Below are positions 46,328 through 55,139 of a DNA stretch of 64,000 nucleotides, piece by piece (position 1 is the stretch's first letter; each line of letters opens with the position of its first letter). Origin of the DNA: Enterococcus caccae ATCC BAA-1240 (lineage in GTDB: Bacteria; Bacillota; Bacilli; Lactobacillales; Enterococcaceae); NCBI RefSeq assembly GCF_000407145.1, contig NZ_KE136472.1, positions 62,001 to 126,000 on the forward strand. The letters are read 5' to 3'. A program made the translations under genes and the position numbers. The notes below the pieces were generated by a model. The model worked only from the letters and a program-made list of their open reading frames with translations. It was not told the origin of the DNA and did not search any database.

Positions 46328-47410
46328 TTGGAAAAAAATGAAGAACAGTTATTAATAGACTTAACAGATGCTAAGGGTGTTCCTGGTAATGAAGGGGAAG
46401 TTCGGGAGGTCTTTAAGAAGTATGCGGCACCTTTTGCGGACAAAATCATGTATGATGGGTTAGGCAGTATTATTGCGAAACGTGTTGGCGATAAAGAAGG
46501 TCCAAAAATCTATTTTTCAGGACATTTGGATGAAGTTGGGTTTATGGTAACGCAGATTACAGAAAAAGGGTTTATTAAATTCCAAACACTTGGTGGCTGG
46601 TGGGGTCAAGTTATGCTAGCTCAACAAGTACAAATCAAAACAGGCAAAGGTGATATCTATCATGGGGTGATTGGATCAAAACCACCACATGTTTTGACAG
46701 CAGAAGCTAGAAAGCAACCGTATGATGTTGCGGATATGTTCATCGATATTGGTGCATCTAGCGATCAACAAGTGGCAGAATGGGGCATTAAACCTGGAGA
46801 TATGATAACTCCTTATATTGAATATCGCCGAATGAATGATACTAAATTTATGTTAGCGAAAGCATGGGATAACCGTATTGGTACGGCTGTGTCACTAAGA
46901 GTTTTAGAAAATTTAGCGGCAGAAGGGCATCCTAATATTTTATTTGCAGGCAGTGATGTGCAAGAAGAAGTTGGTTTGCGTGGAGCTCAAACAAGTACAC
47001 ATTTAGTTGATCCAGATATTGCTTTTGCGTTAGATACTGGAACCGCTGGGGACACTCCAGGGATGACACCTAAAGAAGCTGATTCTGAGTTAGGAAAAGG
47101 ACCGCAAATTCTGATTTTCGATGCTTCGATGATTCCGCACAAAAAATTACGTGATTTCGTGATTCAAGTTGCTGAAGAGAATAATATTCCTTTCCAATAT
47201 ACGGTAATCACGGGTGGCGGAACAGATGCAGGTAGAATGCATTTGACGCGAAATGGTGTTCCTTCACTTGCAATCACTGTTCCGGTTCGTTATCTACATT
47301 CTCATACCTCAATGATTCATGAGGATGATTATTTAAACACAGTGAAATTGGTTACAGAAGTTGTGAAGCGATTAGATAAAGAAACAGTCGATAAGCTTCG
47401 CAGTTATTAA
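46328..47410 (+). CDS. M42 family metallopeptidase (glutamyl aminopeptidase type)
   Basis: A cytosolic zinc or cobalt aminopeptidase of 360 residues. Metal ligands are visible: His and Asp in [10 protein letters not shown], the Glu pair in [10 protein letters not shown], Asp in FALDTG, and the C-terminal His in RYLHSH. The GGGTDAGR segment matches M42/PepA. The start is TTG at 46328, with AGGAGGG 7 bases upstream at the end of repeat A4. Assignment to glutamyl rather than another specificity is by overall similarity only. Confidence 0.88.
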   Translation: MEKNEEQLLIDLTDAKGVPGNEGEVREVFKKYAAPFADKIMYDGLGSIIAKRVGDKEGPKIYFSGHLDEVGFMVTQITEKGFIKFQTLGGWWGQVMLAQQVQIKTGKGDIYHGVIGSKPPHVLTAEARKQPYDVADMFIDIGASSDQQVAEWGIKPGDMITPYIEYRRMNDTKFMLAKAWDNRIGTAVSLRVLENLAAEGHPNILFAGSDVQEEVGLRGAQTSTHLVDPDIAFALDTGTAGDTPGMTPKEADSELGKGPQILIFDASMIPHKKLRDFVIQVAEENNIPFQYTVITGGGTDAGRMHLTRNGVPSLAITVPVRYLHSHTSMIHEDDYLNTVKLVTEVVKRLDKETVDKLRSY

Positions 47411-47429
47411 AAAAGAGGTGATGGTTCAA

Positions 47430-48227
47430 ATGAAAAGTCAAATAACAAATGCAATGCATCGAGAACAAGCTCGAACATCTTTAAAAAATCAATGGGGAAC
47501 TATGGCATGGATTACATTTTTAGCTGTATTTATCCGTATTATGATTAGCTCAGTGATTGGCAGTGTAGCTAATTTACCAAAAGAAAGTGCCAGTAATAAT
47601 GTTATGTCCTTTTTACTAAATAACTTTCTCTTTTTCGCTATTACCTATGGTACTTATTATTGTGCCTTACAAGTATTACGAGGTAAGAGAGTTCAAGCAG
47701 GAATGTTAACAACTATTTTTCAAGGGAAATTTTATCTGCCAATGTTATTAATCAACTTTATCCAATATATTGTTGAATTAGTATTGAACCTAATTGTGTT
47801 GTTACCAGTCCTTTTATCATACGGGGTAACAATGTATTTCGGATTAATGTTTAATACTGTTTCAGTTGATCGTTTTCAATCGGAAATGGGCGGAGATATC
47901 TTTTTAGCATTGTTATTACTTCTTTTCGGATTTTTGATGATTTTAGTCGGTGTTTTTGTTAGTGGCGTGTTTCAATTTGCCGTTTGGGTAAAACTTGATG
48001 ATCCCGAATTATCAGTTGGGGATGCGCTAAAATACGCATTGTTCTTGATGAAAGGCCGATTTGGGCAATATTTACTACTACAAATTTCGTTTATTGGTTG
48101 GTTTATTATTGGTGCATTAGTTTTCGGAATCGGTTTATTATGGGTAGTTCCATATCATGATGTTGCTGTGGCAAGTTTTTATGACACAGCTCGTGAGGAA
48201 AAGGGTGCGCCGATTGTTGTAGCATAA
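47430..48227 (+). CDS. DUF975 family membrane protein
   Basis: A membrane protein of 265 residues with about six hydrophobic segments. It starts MKSQITNAMHREQARTSLKNQWG and ends in an amphipathic helix, like the DUF975 family of Firmicutes, which has no known function. AGAGGTG at 47414-47420 best fits the ATG at 47430; a GTG at 47418 and an ATG at 47421 are also in frame. It follows the peptidase gene by 19 bases, so the two may be co-transcribed. Confidence 0.82.
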   Translation: MKSQITNAMHREQARTSLKNQWGTMAWITFLAVFIRIMISSVIGSVANLPKESASNNVMSFLLNNFLFFAITYGTYYCALQVLRGKRVQAGMLTTIFQGKFYLPMLLINFIQYIVELVLNLIVLLPVLLSYGVTMYFGLMFNTVSVDRFQSEMGGDIFLALLLLLFGFLMILVGVFVSGVFQFAVWVKLDDPELSVGDALKYALFLMKGRFGQYLLLQISFIGWFIIGALVFGIGLLWVVPYHDVAVASFYDTAREEKGAPIVVA

Positions 48228-48269
48228 TGAATTAAAAAGTTTTGTCATAGGTAATGGATTATATAAATA

Positions 48270-48324
48270 AAATCTCTTTTGTTTGTTTTTGATAATTAAA
48301 ACATTGAACAAAAGAGATTTTTTT
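48270..48324 (+). terminator. Terminator after the DUF975 gene
   Basis: AAATCTCTTTTGTT pairs with AACAAAAGAGATTT and is followed by a T-run. Confidence 0.8.
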
Positions 48325-48467
48325 ATTATGTACATATCTGATATTTAAAAGAGAAAACATTTTTTTTGAAAGATAAATATAATGAAGAGATAGGAGCGTT
48401 TTTACTATACATAACGAACGTTTTCAATTAATATTGTTTAAAATCAAAGTGTGATAGGAGAATAGTT

Positions 48468-50672
48468 GTGAAAAAAATAAGCCTTACATTACTTTTTACA
48501 TTATTAATAAGTATTTGCCAACCTAGTTTTATTTTAGCTGAAACAATTGATAGCAGTACTCCAAAAATCAGCAATGATTCAAAAGAAGCAATAGAAGATT
48601 CAAGTGAAGAAGCCATAGTTTCAGATTCTTCAGAATCTAGTGAAACCATCAAATCAACCGAATTGTCGAATAGTCAGGATAAGACTGGTTTTACAGTTCT
48701 ACAAGATACTAGTGCAAGAGAAGTTTCCGCATTTGATGTATCTACGACTGATATTGCGACAGGTACCTTTGGAACAAGTGATTGGTCTATAGATGATACG
48801 GGAGTACTTCATATTCAGCAAGGTGAATTTGATGATACACCAGAAGTTGGCGCGTTTCGCCAAAGTCCTTGGTTTGATTATAGAAATTCTATAAATAAGA
48901 TTGTTTTTGAAGGACCAGTTGTAGCGTCAGCTATTATGGAACGTTTGTTTGAAAGTCTATCTAATGTGACTGAAATTGAAAATATTTCCTACCTAGATAC
49001 TTCAAATGCAATCAATATGGAGCGTACTTTTGCTGATTGTACCAGTCTAGTCTCATTAGACTTAACCAGTTGGAATACATCTAAAGTGCAAGATATTTTT
49101 TCTATTTTTAATGGATGTGTAAATATGGAGAATCTAGATGTTTCAACTTGGGACACACAGAGTATAACTGCGATAACGTATGCATTTGCAAGTATGACAA
49201 AATTAAAGGCATTAAACTTATCAAATTGGAAGCTGTCACCGATGAATTCAGCACAAGGAGTTTTTATGGAAGATAGTTCCTTAGAGTCTTTAGACTTATC
49301 TGGATTTGACATGACCAAACTAGATTCCAATAATGCATACTCAACATCAAGGTTTTTCCAAGATGCTACCGCATTAAAAGAATTAACGCTTAGTTCAAGT
49401 TTTAGATTTATAGGCAGAAGCTCGCTTCCTAATCCTGAATTACCGATGATTCCTGCAAACGATACGTATACTGGAATGTGGCAGAACATCGGTGAAGGTA
49501 CCCGTAATAATCCTAAAGGGACAGATATCTGGACAAGTCAAGAATTGATGAGCAACTTTGATCTTGCTCCAAGAAATGACACGTATGTTTGGCAACCTGT
49601 TACTAGAGCAGCAGCGGATGTTACCGTAATTTATCTGGATGAAACAGGGGAAGAAATTCATATGGCTCAACCAATTAGTGGAAATATCGGAGATTCATAT
49701 GACGCAACAATTCCAGCATATAAGCTAGAAATAGATGGCTATACATTAGATGAAAGTCGTCTACCAGAAAATGCTAAAGGAACATTAAGTGAAACGGCCC
49801 AAACCGTTGTATACAACTATACAAAAAATCCAGTAAAAGCAGCAGATGTTACTGTAACCTATGTAGATGAAACAGGAGTAGAAATCCATGTCGCTCAACC
49901 AATTAGCGGAAATGTTGGCGAAACTTATGATGCAACAAGTGCTGAGTATAAGCTAGTAATAGACGGTTACACATTAGATGAAAGTAACCTACCAGAAAAT
50001 GCCAAAGGAACACTAAGTGAAACAGCCCAAACTGTTGTATACAACTATACAAAAAATCCAGTAAAAGCAGCAGATGTTACTGTAACCTATGTAGATGAAA
50101 CAGGAGCAGAAATTCACGCAGCTCAACGAATTAGCGGAAATATTGGAGAAACTTATGACGCAACAATTCCAGCATATAAGCTTACAATAGAAGGTTATAC
50201 ACTAGATGAAAGCAAGTTGCCTGAACATATGACAGGAGTATTAAGTGATAAACCAATAACAGTGAAGTATGTTTATAAAAAAAATCCAGCAAAAGCGGGA
50301 ACTATCACGATAATCTATGTAGATGAAACAGGCAAGAACATCCATGGTCCTAAAACAATCAGTGGTGACATTGGCACACATTATGATGTTTCCACCCCAA
50401 ACTACAAACTCGCGATAGATGGATACACATTGGATGAAAACAAATTGCCTAAAAATACGAAGGGGACATTTGAAAAACAAAACCATACAGTAACATATGT
50501 TTATAGGCAGAATAAAGAAATTAAAAATAACCAAAACGATAAAAAGCTTAAAGAACAATTGCCTTTAGCAGGGGAGAGCAACAAAAAATCTCTGATGCTC
50601 ATGGGTGGAGGACTTATAGTATTATGTGGTGTTCTATATCTTTTGAAAAAAAGAAATCAAAAAAATCGCTGA
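48468..50672 (+). CDS. BspA-type/MucBP wall-anchored protein, LPLAG motif
   Basis: A 734-residue surface protein. The signal peptide ends around ILAE (residue 25) and a Ser-rich linker follows. A BspA/DUF285 leucine-rich domain covers about residues 115-330, with repeats like SLDLTSWNTSKV and NLDVSTWDT. Four MucBP repeats of 76 residues follow (VTYVDETG..EIH), and the sorting signal is LPLAG (residues 698-702) with a hydrophobic helix and KKRNQKNR. The start is GTG with TAGGAG upstream. A weak cre-like sequence (48415-48426) and a TATAAT (48378-48383) precede it. MucBP domains are linked to mucin binding in lactobacilli; the ligand here is unknown. Confidence 0.87.
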   Translation: MKKISLTLLFTLLISICQPSFILAETIDSSTPKISNDSKEAIEDSSEEAIVSDSSESSETIKSTELSNSQDKTGFTVLQDTSAREVSAFDVSTTDIATGTFGTSDWSIDDTGVLHIQQGEFDDTPEVGAFRQSPWFDYRNSINKIVFEGPVVASAIMERLFESLSNVTEIENISYLDTSNAINMERTFADCTSLVSLDLTSWNTSKVQDIFSIFNGCVNMENLDVSTWDTQSITAITYAFASMTKLKALNLSNWKLSPMNSAQGVFMEDSSLESLDLSGFDMTKLDSNNAYSTSRFFQDATALKELTLSSSFRFIGRSSLPNPELPMIPANDTYTGMWQNIGEGTRNNPKGTDIWTSQELMSNFDLAPRNDTYVWQPVTRAAADVTVIYLDETGEEIHMAQPISGNIGDSYDATIPAYKLEIDGYTLDESRLPENAKGTLSETAQTVVYNYTKNPVKAADVTVTYVDETGVEIHVAQPISGNVGETYDATSAEYKLVIDGYTLDESNLPENAKGTLSETAQTVVYNYTKNPVKAADVTVTYVDETGAEIHAAQRISGNIGETYDATIPAYKLTIEGYTLDESKLPEHMTGVLSDKPITVKYVYKKNPAKAGTITIIYVDETGKNIHGPKTISGDIGTHYDVSTPNYKLAIDGYTLDENKLPKNTKGTFEKQNHTVTYVYRQNKEIKNNQNDKKLKEQLPLAGESNKKSLMLMGGGLIVLCGVLYLLKKRNQKNR
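49611..50522 (+). repeat. Four tandem 228-bp repeats encoding MucBP domains
   Basis: Units begin at 49611, 49839, 50067 and 50295, a constant 228-bp (76-codon) period. Units 2 and 3 are the closest and unit 4 is the most diverged. Such arrays can change copy number by recombination. Confidence 0.85.
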
Positions 50673-50711
50673 TTCAACGACGCTGATTGAATTTTTTTAT
50701 GGAAATTAGCG

Positions 50712-50753
50712 GACTAAAAAATAACTGTTTAAGTTACTTTTTAGTCTTTTTTT
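50712..50753 (+). terminator. Terminator after the LPLAG protein gene
   Basis: GACTAAAAAATAAC pairs with GTTACTTTTTAGTC (one mismatch) around a 7-base loop, followed by seven T. Confidence 0.85.
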
Positions 50754-50834
50754 GTTGAATCATGTCTGTTTCTATCAATGATTTCCTTTTTTGTGGTACC
50801 ATTAAGTGAAAACTAATCAAGGAGGTCGATGAAG

Positions 50835-51575
50835 TTGAAGATAACCGTTTTAGGCTGTTTAGGTGCTTATCCTTATAAAGGAGAAGGAACTAGTTCTTAC
50901 TTGTTAGAATCAGATGATTTTAAGCTGTTGTTAGATGCTGGAAGTACAACCTTAGTCAATTTAGAAGAGCATATTGATCCATTAACCTTAGATGCTGTGA
51001 TTTTATCACATTATCATTATGATCATATTGCTGATTTGGGGGTATTGCAGTATTATCGTCAGCTATATCCAGTGATGGAACCGACACCTGTATTGCCGAT
51101 TTATGGACATACAGATGATGCTGTTCATTTTGAGTCCTTAAATATGCCAAACGTATCAAAAGCAGTTCCCTATTTTGAAGCAGAAGAGTTAAAACTAGGG
51201 CCTTTTCTTGTAACGTTTATGAAAACAATCCATCCTGTTCCATGTTATGCGATGCGCTTTGTAGAAGAAAAATCAGGGAACGTATTTGTTTTCACAGGTG
51301 ATTCAGGTTATTTGGAAAGCTTTGTTGATTTTGCCAAAGATGCGGATGTCTTTTTAGCTGATACTTATCTATTTGAAGGAAATGAAAATCATCATGCCCA
51401 TTTCACCTCAAAAGAATCAGGGGAAATTGCTAAGGCAGCACATGTCAAAAAACTGATTCTGACTCATTTACCTCAACATGGTTCGTTAGAAGAATTGAAA
51501 AATCAAGCTGAAAAAGCTGCTGGTAGTCAAGTTTCTGTTAGTTTAGCTGAGAAAAATTTAGTGATTGAAATTTAA
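50835..51575 (+). CDS. MBL-fold metallo-hydrolase
   Basis: A cytosolic metallo-beta-lactamase-fold hydrolase of about 246 residues. The metal motif HYHYDH lies in ILSHYHYDHIADLG, with further ligands in TGDSGY and the C-terminal LTHLPQHG. It resembles the RNase Z/YhfI-like group; the substrate is unknown. AAGGAGGT at 50819-50826 is too close to the ATG at 50829 and fits the TTG at 50835 (MKITVLGCLG), so I use the TTG. lplA starts 12 bases after the stop. Confidence 0.86.
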   Translation: MKITVLGCLGAYPYKGEGTSSYLLESDDFKLLLDAGSTTLVNLEEHIDPLTLDAVILSHYHYDHIADLGVLQYYRQLYPVMEPTPVLPIYGHTDDAVHFESLNMPNVSKAVPYFEAEELKLGPFLVTFMKTIHPVPCYAMRFVEEKSGNVFVFTGDSGYLESFVDFAKDADVFLADTYLFEGNENHHAHFTSKESGEIAKAAHVKKLILTHLPQHGSLEELKNQAEKAAGSQVSVSLAEKNLVIEI

Positions 51576-51587
51576 GGAGTGGTGAAC

Positions 51588-52592
51588 GTGATTTTTGTAC
51601 CAAATGAAAACAATGACCCAAGAGTCAACTTAGCAATCGAGACGTATTTATTAAAAGAAAAACCTTTAGACGAGCCGATTTTATTATTTTATATTAATGA
51701 TCCATCCATTATTATTGGCCGTAACCAAAATACGATTGAAGAAATCAACAAAGAATATGTGGATGAACATGGGATTCACGTTGTTCGTCGTTTAAGTGGC
51801 GGTGGTGCTGTTTATCATGATCATGGGAACTTGAACTTTAGTTTTATCATGCCGGATGACGGGAATTCTTTCCGTGATTTTGCGAAAGTAACGCAACCAA
51901 TTATTCAAGCGTTGCATGAGCTAGGTGTTTCTGGTGCTGAATTAAAAGGACGCAACGATTTAGTGATCGATGGGATGAAATTTTCTGGAAATGCGATGTA
52001 TGCAACTGCAGGAAGAATGTTTGCTCATGGTACGTTGATGTTTGATAGTGATATTGATGAAGTAGTGAATACATTGAAAGTTCGCAAAGATAAAATTGAA
52101 TCTAAGGGGATTAAATCTGTCCGTTCGCGAGTGACGAATATTAAACCATTCTTACCAGCAGACAAACAAGATATGACTACAGAAGAATTCCGTGAAGATA
52201 TCTTGTTGAAAATTTTTGGTGTTGATTCTGTCGATCAAGTTAAGACTTATGAGCTAACGGATGACGATTGGGAAAAAATCAACAAAATCTCAGACGATTA
52301 TTATCGTAACTGGGATTGGAACTATGGTAAATCACCAGCCTTTAACTTGGAGCGTCATCAACGTTTCCCAATTGGTTCTATCGATGCGCAAATGAATGTG
52401 GAAGATGGAGAAATCAAGGAAATTAAAATCTTTGGCGATTTCTTTGGATTAGGTGAAATCAAAGATGTAGAAAAGATTTTAACTGGTACAAAGTATGAAA
52501 AATCAGCAATTGAAGCGGCTGTTGATCAGATTGATCTTAAAAAATATTTTGGCAATATTGAAAAAGAAGATTTGGTTGGTTTGCTTTATTAA
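51588..52592 (+). CDS. lplA: Lipoate--protein ligase
   Basis: Attaches lipoate to the E2 and H subunits of 2-oxoacid dehydrogenase and glycine cleavage systems, using ATP. The 334 residues hold the lipoate-binding RRLSGGGAVYHD motif and the Lys in GMKFSGNAM. AAGGAG at 51574-51579 fits the GTG at 51588. GTGs at 51579 and 51582 are too close to that site. Probably co-transcribed with the MBL hydrolase gene. Confidence 0.93.
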   Translation: MIFVPNENNDPRVNLAIETYLLKEKPLDEPILLFYINDPSIIIGRNQNTIEEINKEYVDEHGIHVVRRLSGGGAVYHDHGNLNFSFIMPDDGNSFRDFAKVTQPIIQALHELGVSGAELKGRNDLVIDGMKFSGNAMYATAGRMFAHGTLMFDSDIDEVVNTLKVRKDKIESKGIKSVRSRVTNIKPFLPADKQDMTTEEFREDILLKIFGVDSVDQVKTYELTDDDWEKINKISDDYYRNWDWNYGKSPAFNLERHQRFPIGSIDAQMNVEDGEIKEIKIFGDFFGLGEIKDVEKILTGTKYEKSAIEAAVDQIDLKKYFGNIEKEDLVGLLY

Positions 52593-52604
52593 GAAGCAGA
52601 AAAT

Positions 52605-52648
52605 AAAGCATCTGTAGTAAAACGATTCGTTTTACTACAGATGCTTTT
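52605..52648 (+). terminator. Terminator after lplA
   Basis: A long stem, AAAGCATCTGTAGTAAAACG with CGTTTTACTACAGATGCTTT, and a short T-rich tail. Confidence 0.85.
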
Positions 52649-52660
52649 CTTATATCCAAC

Positions 52661-52735
52661 TACTTAGTAAAACAAAGTAGTTGACAATCCATCTACTAAG
52701 TTATACTATATACCTGTACTTAATAATACTTAGTA
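52661..52735. promoter_or_regulatory. Three phased TACTTAGTA operators over the padR promoter
   Basis: TACTTAGTA at 52661-52669, TACTAAGTT at 52694-52702 and TACTTAGTA at 52727-52735. Each start is exactly 33 bp from the last, so they lie on similar faces of the helix. TTGACA at 52681-52686 and a -10 around TACTAT (52704-52709) lie among them. They are probably bound by the PadR protein encoded just downstream. Confidence 0.65.
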
Positions 52736-52782
52736 GTTAGAGGAACAAAAGGAATCAAAAGAAAGAACAGGTGATGAACACG

Positions 52783-53118
52783 ATGAACGGGATAACAGAA
52801 ATGCTCAAAGGTGTTTTAGAAGGTGTCATTTTGGAAATTATCAATCGTCATGAAACCTATGGTTATGAAATAACCAATAATTTACAAGAATATGGGTTTG
52901 AAGATATTGTTGAAGGAACGGTTTATACGATTCTTTTACGTTTGGAGAAAAAGAATTTAGTTTCTGTTACAAAGAAAAAATCAACAGTTGGACCGATGCG
53001 TAAATTTTATTCCTTAAATGAAGCAGGGCAGGAAGAACTCGCATTATTTTGGCAACGCTGGACCTTTATTTCAGGTCAAATCGAACGATTAAAGGAGGAA
53101 ACAGATGATGAAAAATAA
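52783..53118 (+). CDS. PadR family transcriptional regulator
   Basis: A 111-residue winged-helix repressor. The PadR fold is seen in LKGVLEGVILEIINRHETYGYEI and the wing TVYTILLRLEKKNLVS, with a C-terminal dimer helix. AGGTGA at 52769-52774 favours the ATG at 52783 over the GTG and ATG at 52771 and 52774. It overlaps the DUF1048 gene by 14 bases, the usual PadR-DUF1048 pair. Phased TACTTAGTA motifs over the promoter suggest autoregulation. Confidence 0.87.
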   Translation: MNGITEMLKGVLEGVILEIINRHETYGYEITNNLQEYGFEDIVEGTVYTILLRLEKKNLVSVTKKKSTVGPMRKFYSLNEAGQEELALFWQRWTFISGQIERLKEETDDEK

Positions 53119-53470
53119 AAACGTCATCAATTATTTTAAACAAGTTCACGCAGATAAGGTAGAATATAATAAACAAATGGCACGCTTAAAGGAGCTTCCT
53201 TCTGATTATCAAGTTGTTTATAAAGAAGTTCAAAAATTTTTATGGGAATTTACCGCAGGTGATGGCATGGATATGCTTCCGCCAATGCTGGAATTACTAG
53301 ACTTTTTTGAAGAAGGTGCTGCAAATAATATCCCTGTTTTACAATTAGTTGGAGAAGATGTCGGATCTTTTGCTGAAAATACACTCCATGAAATGCAAGC
53401 GAAAACACGGATCAATGAACTGAAAAGAAAAATGAATGAACGAATCGCTAAAAAAATCAGTAAAGAATAG
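53105..53470 (+). CDS. DUF1048 family protein
   Basis: A 121-residue helical cytosolic protein of the DUF1048 family, no established activity. It is typically encoded right after a padR gene and often sits near membrane-stress or transporter genes. AAGGAGG at 53093-53099, within padR, serves the double ATG at 53105. The FLWEFTAGDGMDMLPPMLELLDFF block is the most family-like part (FTAGDG and LELLDFF). Confidence 0.85.
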   Translation: MMKNKNVINYFKQVHADKVEYNKQMARLKELPSDYQVVYKEVQKFLWEFTAGDGMDMLPPMLELLDFFEEGAANNIPVLQLVGEDVGSFAENTLHEMQAKTRINELKRKMNERIAKKISKE

Positions 53471-53504
53471 TAAAGTCCTAAGAAATGAAGATGAAAATTA
53501 TTTT

Positions 53505-53533
53505 TTGACATCATATCCTTCTCTCCGTATAAT
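53505..53533 (+). promoter_or_regulatory. Strong promoter of the TrmR-like gene
   Basis: A perfect TTGACA (53505-53510), 17 bases, and a perfect TATAAT (53528-53533). The transcript should begin near 53540, leaving a leader of about 140 bases. Confidence 0.85.
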
Positions 53534-53539
53534 AAAGAA

Positions 53540-53681
53540 GTGAATTTTTCTCACTAGTAAATCTGATGTAAAAATAAGTTCAAGATATTTTAAGGGACAA
53601 ATAACATACTATGTTCCTTGTACTGTTCAACATCAGCTCATAAAAAACATTCGCTGTGTTTCACAGTAAAGGAGCGATAAT
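53540..53681 (+). other. Structured 5' leader of the TrmR-like gene
   Basis: CTGATGT pairs with ACATCAG at a distance of about 60 bases. Inside, AGTTCAAG can pair with CTTGTACT and AACAT with ATGTT. A separate CTGTG/CACAG hairpin lies just before the AAAGGAGCG ribosome site. This could be a regulated leader; it matches no riboswitch I recognise. Confidence 0.45.
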
Positions 53682-54362
53682 ATGCGAAACGAAATGATGC
53701 ATCGACCAGTTGTGAAACAAGAACTCGTTGATTTTATGCGAAATAAGCAAAAAAAGATCCAAGGTGAACTTGGTGTAATCGAAGAAGAAGCACACGAAGC
53801 AGGGGTGCCGATTATTCCTCATGAAACAGTTGTGTTTCTACAATTTTTCTTAGATCAAATCAAACCTAAAAATATTTTAGAAATTGGTACAGCAATCGGT
53901 TTTTCTTCTAGTTTGATGGCACAATATGTTGGAGAAGAGGGACACGTTACGACAATTGATCGATTTGATGTAATGATCAGAAAAGCGAAAGTAACTTATG
54001 AACGCCTAGGGCTGACAGATAAAGTAACCTTATTAGAAGGACAAGCGGCAGAAGTTTTACCCACATTAACGGGCCCTTATGATTTTATTTTTATGGACAG
54101 TGCGAAATCCAAATATATTGAATTTTTACCAGAATGTTTACGTTTGTTACGTGTTGGCGGCGTGCTGATGGTAGACGATGTTTTCCAAGCAGGAACGATT
54201 TTAGACCCAATCGAGGAAATTCCACGTAGTCAAAGAACGATCCACAGAAAGTTAAACCAATTTTTAGATACAGTTATGACCCATCCCGATTTGACATCTA
54301 CCTTGTTACCCTTAGGTGATGGTGTAATCATGATTACAAAAGAAAAAGAGCTAACTGAATAA
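53682..54362 (+). CDS. O-methyltransferase, tRNA hydroxyuridine type (TrmR-like)
   Basis: A 226-residue SAM-dependent methyltransferase of the Methyltransf_3 family. The SAM motif is ILEIGTAIGFSSSLMA with TIDRFDVM after it. FDFIFMDSAKSKY (metal site) and LMVDDVFQAG follow. It best resembles TrmR, which methylates 5-hydroxyuridine in tRNA; this is by pattern only. It is a distant paralogue of the protein at 17519-18190. It is read from a near-consensus promoter through a long structured leader. Confidence 0.82.
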   Translation: MRNEMMHRPVVKQELVDFMRNKQKKIQGELGVIEEEAHEAGVPIIPHETVVFLQFFLDQIKPKNILEIGTAIGFSSSLMAQYVGEEGHVTTIDRFDVMIRKAKVTYERLGLTDKVTLLEGQAAEVLPTLTGPYDFIFMDSAKSKYIEFLPECLRLLRVGGVLMVDDVFQAGTILDPIEEIPRSQRTIHRKLNQFLDTVMTHPDLTSTLLPLGDGVIMITKEKELTE

Positions 54363-54437
54363 CCATTATAAGACTTGGGTCAGGATTTTATTATTTTGAT
54401 CTGAGTTTTTTTGTGACATAATAAAGGGAGAGATACA

Positions 54438-55064
54438 GTGAAAACAGATAAAGAAAAACTTCAAGTGTTAAATAATTTAGTTGCACACTATGGCTTCCAA
54501 TATTGGTGGGAGGACACCAATCGGATCTCTGATTGGGTCTCGATGATTTTGATCCAACAAACAACAGAAAAAAATGCGCATAAAGCATTAGGAAATTTAA
54601 AACCCTATTTAACTGTGGAAAGTCTTCAGGAAATTGAATTGGAAACACTTCAAGAACTAATTCGTCCAGCTGGATTTTTCAAACAAAAAAGTAACTATAT
54701 TAAAGCCCTGATCGATTGGTTTATTTCTCATGATAGTGATTTTGATAAATTCCGTACATATTCTACAGATGCGCTAAGAAAAGAGCTTTTAACGATTAAA
54801 GGTGTAGGTTCAGAAACAGCAGATGCGATGCTGCTTTATATTTTTGAACGAAATGTATTTATCGCGGATCAATATGCGATTCGATTGTTTAATCGGCTAG
54901 GTTTTGGGCCATATAAGACGTATGAAGAAATGCGTAAAGAGTTTATTCATTTGACGGAATCGGTCCCTCATGATTTATGCAAAGAATGGCATGCAGCGAT
55001 TGATGTTCACGGAAAGCATTTTAATAAAGACAAGAAAATGGATGAAACATTTTTGAGCTCTTAA
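54438..55064 (+). CDS. Endonuclease III-like HhH-GPD protein
   Basis: A 208-residue protein of the base-excision-repair glycosylase fold. The helix-hairpin-helix LLTIKGVGSETADAM and the catalytic-type Asp in FIADQYAIRLF are present. The C-terminal iron-sulfur Cys cluster of classical Nth is absent, which is common in this shorter subgroup. The start is GTG with AGGGAGAG upstream. It lies between the TrmR-like gene and a DUF915 hydrolase gene; no operon signal is clear. Confidence 0.85.
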   Translation: MKTDKEKLQVLNNLVAHYGFQYWWEDTNRISDWVSMILIQQTTEKNAHKALGNLKPYLTVESLQEIELETLQELIRPAGFFKQKSNYIKALIDWFISHDSDFDKFRTYSTDALRKELLTIKGVGSETADAMLLYIFERNVFIADQYAIRLFNRLGFGPYKTYEEMRKEFIHLTESVPHDLCKEWHAAIDVHGKHFNKDKKMDETFLSS

Positions 55065-55139
55065 ACGAGCGTTTATGTTATGTTTAATTTTCATTTAAGT
55101 TTCAAGGCGTAGACTTTCTCTATATTGGAGGAGAACGCC

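Noticed and set aside
46195-46449. A minus-strand frame across repeat A4 and the peptidase start.
   Set aside because: It crosses a structured repeat and a confirmed gene start; no coding evidence.
48989-49489. A 166-codon minus-strand frame inside the LPLAG protein gene.
   Set aside because: Antisense to clear BspA-type repeats, no ribosome site, no recognisable domain.
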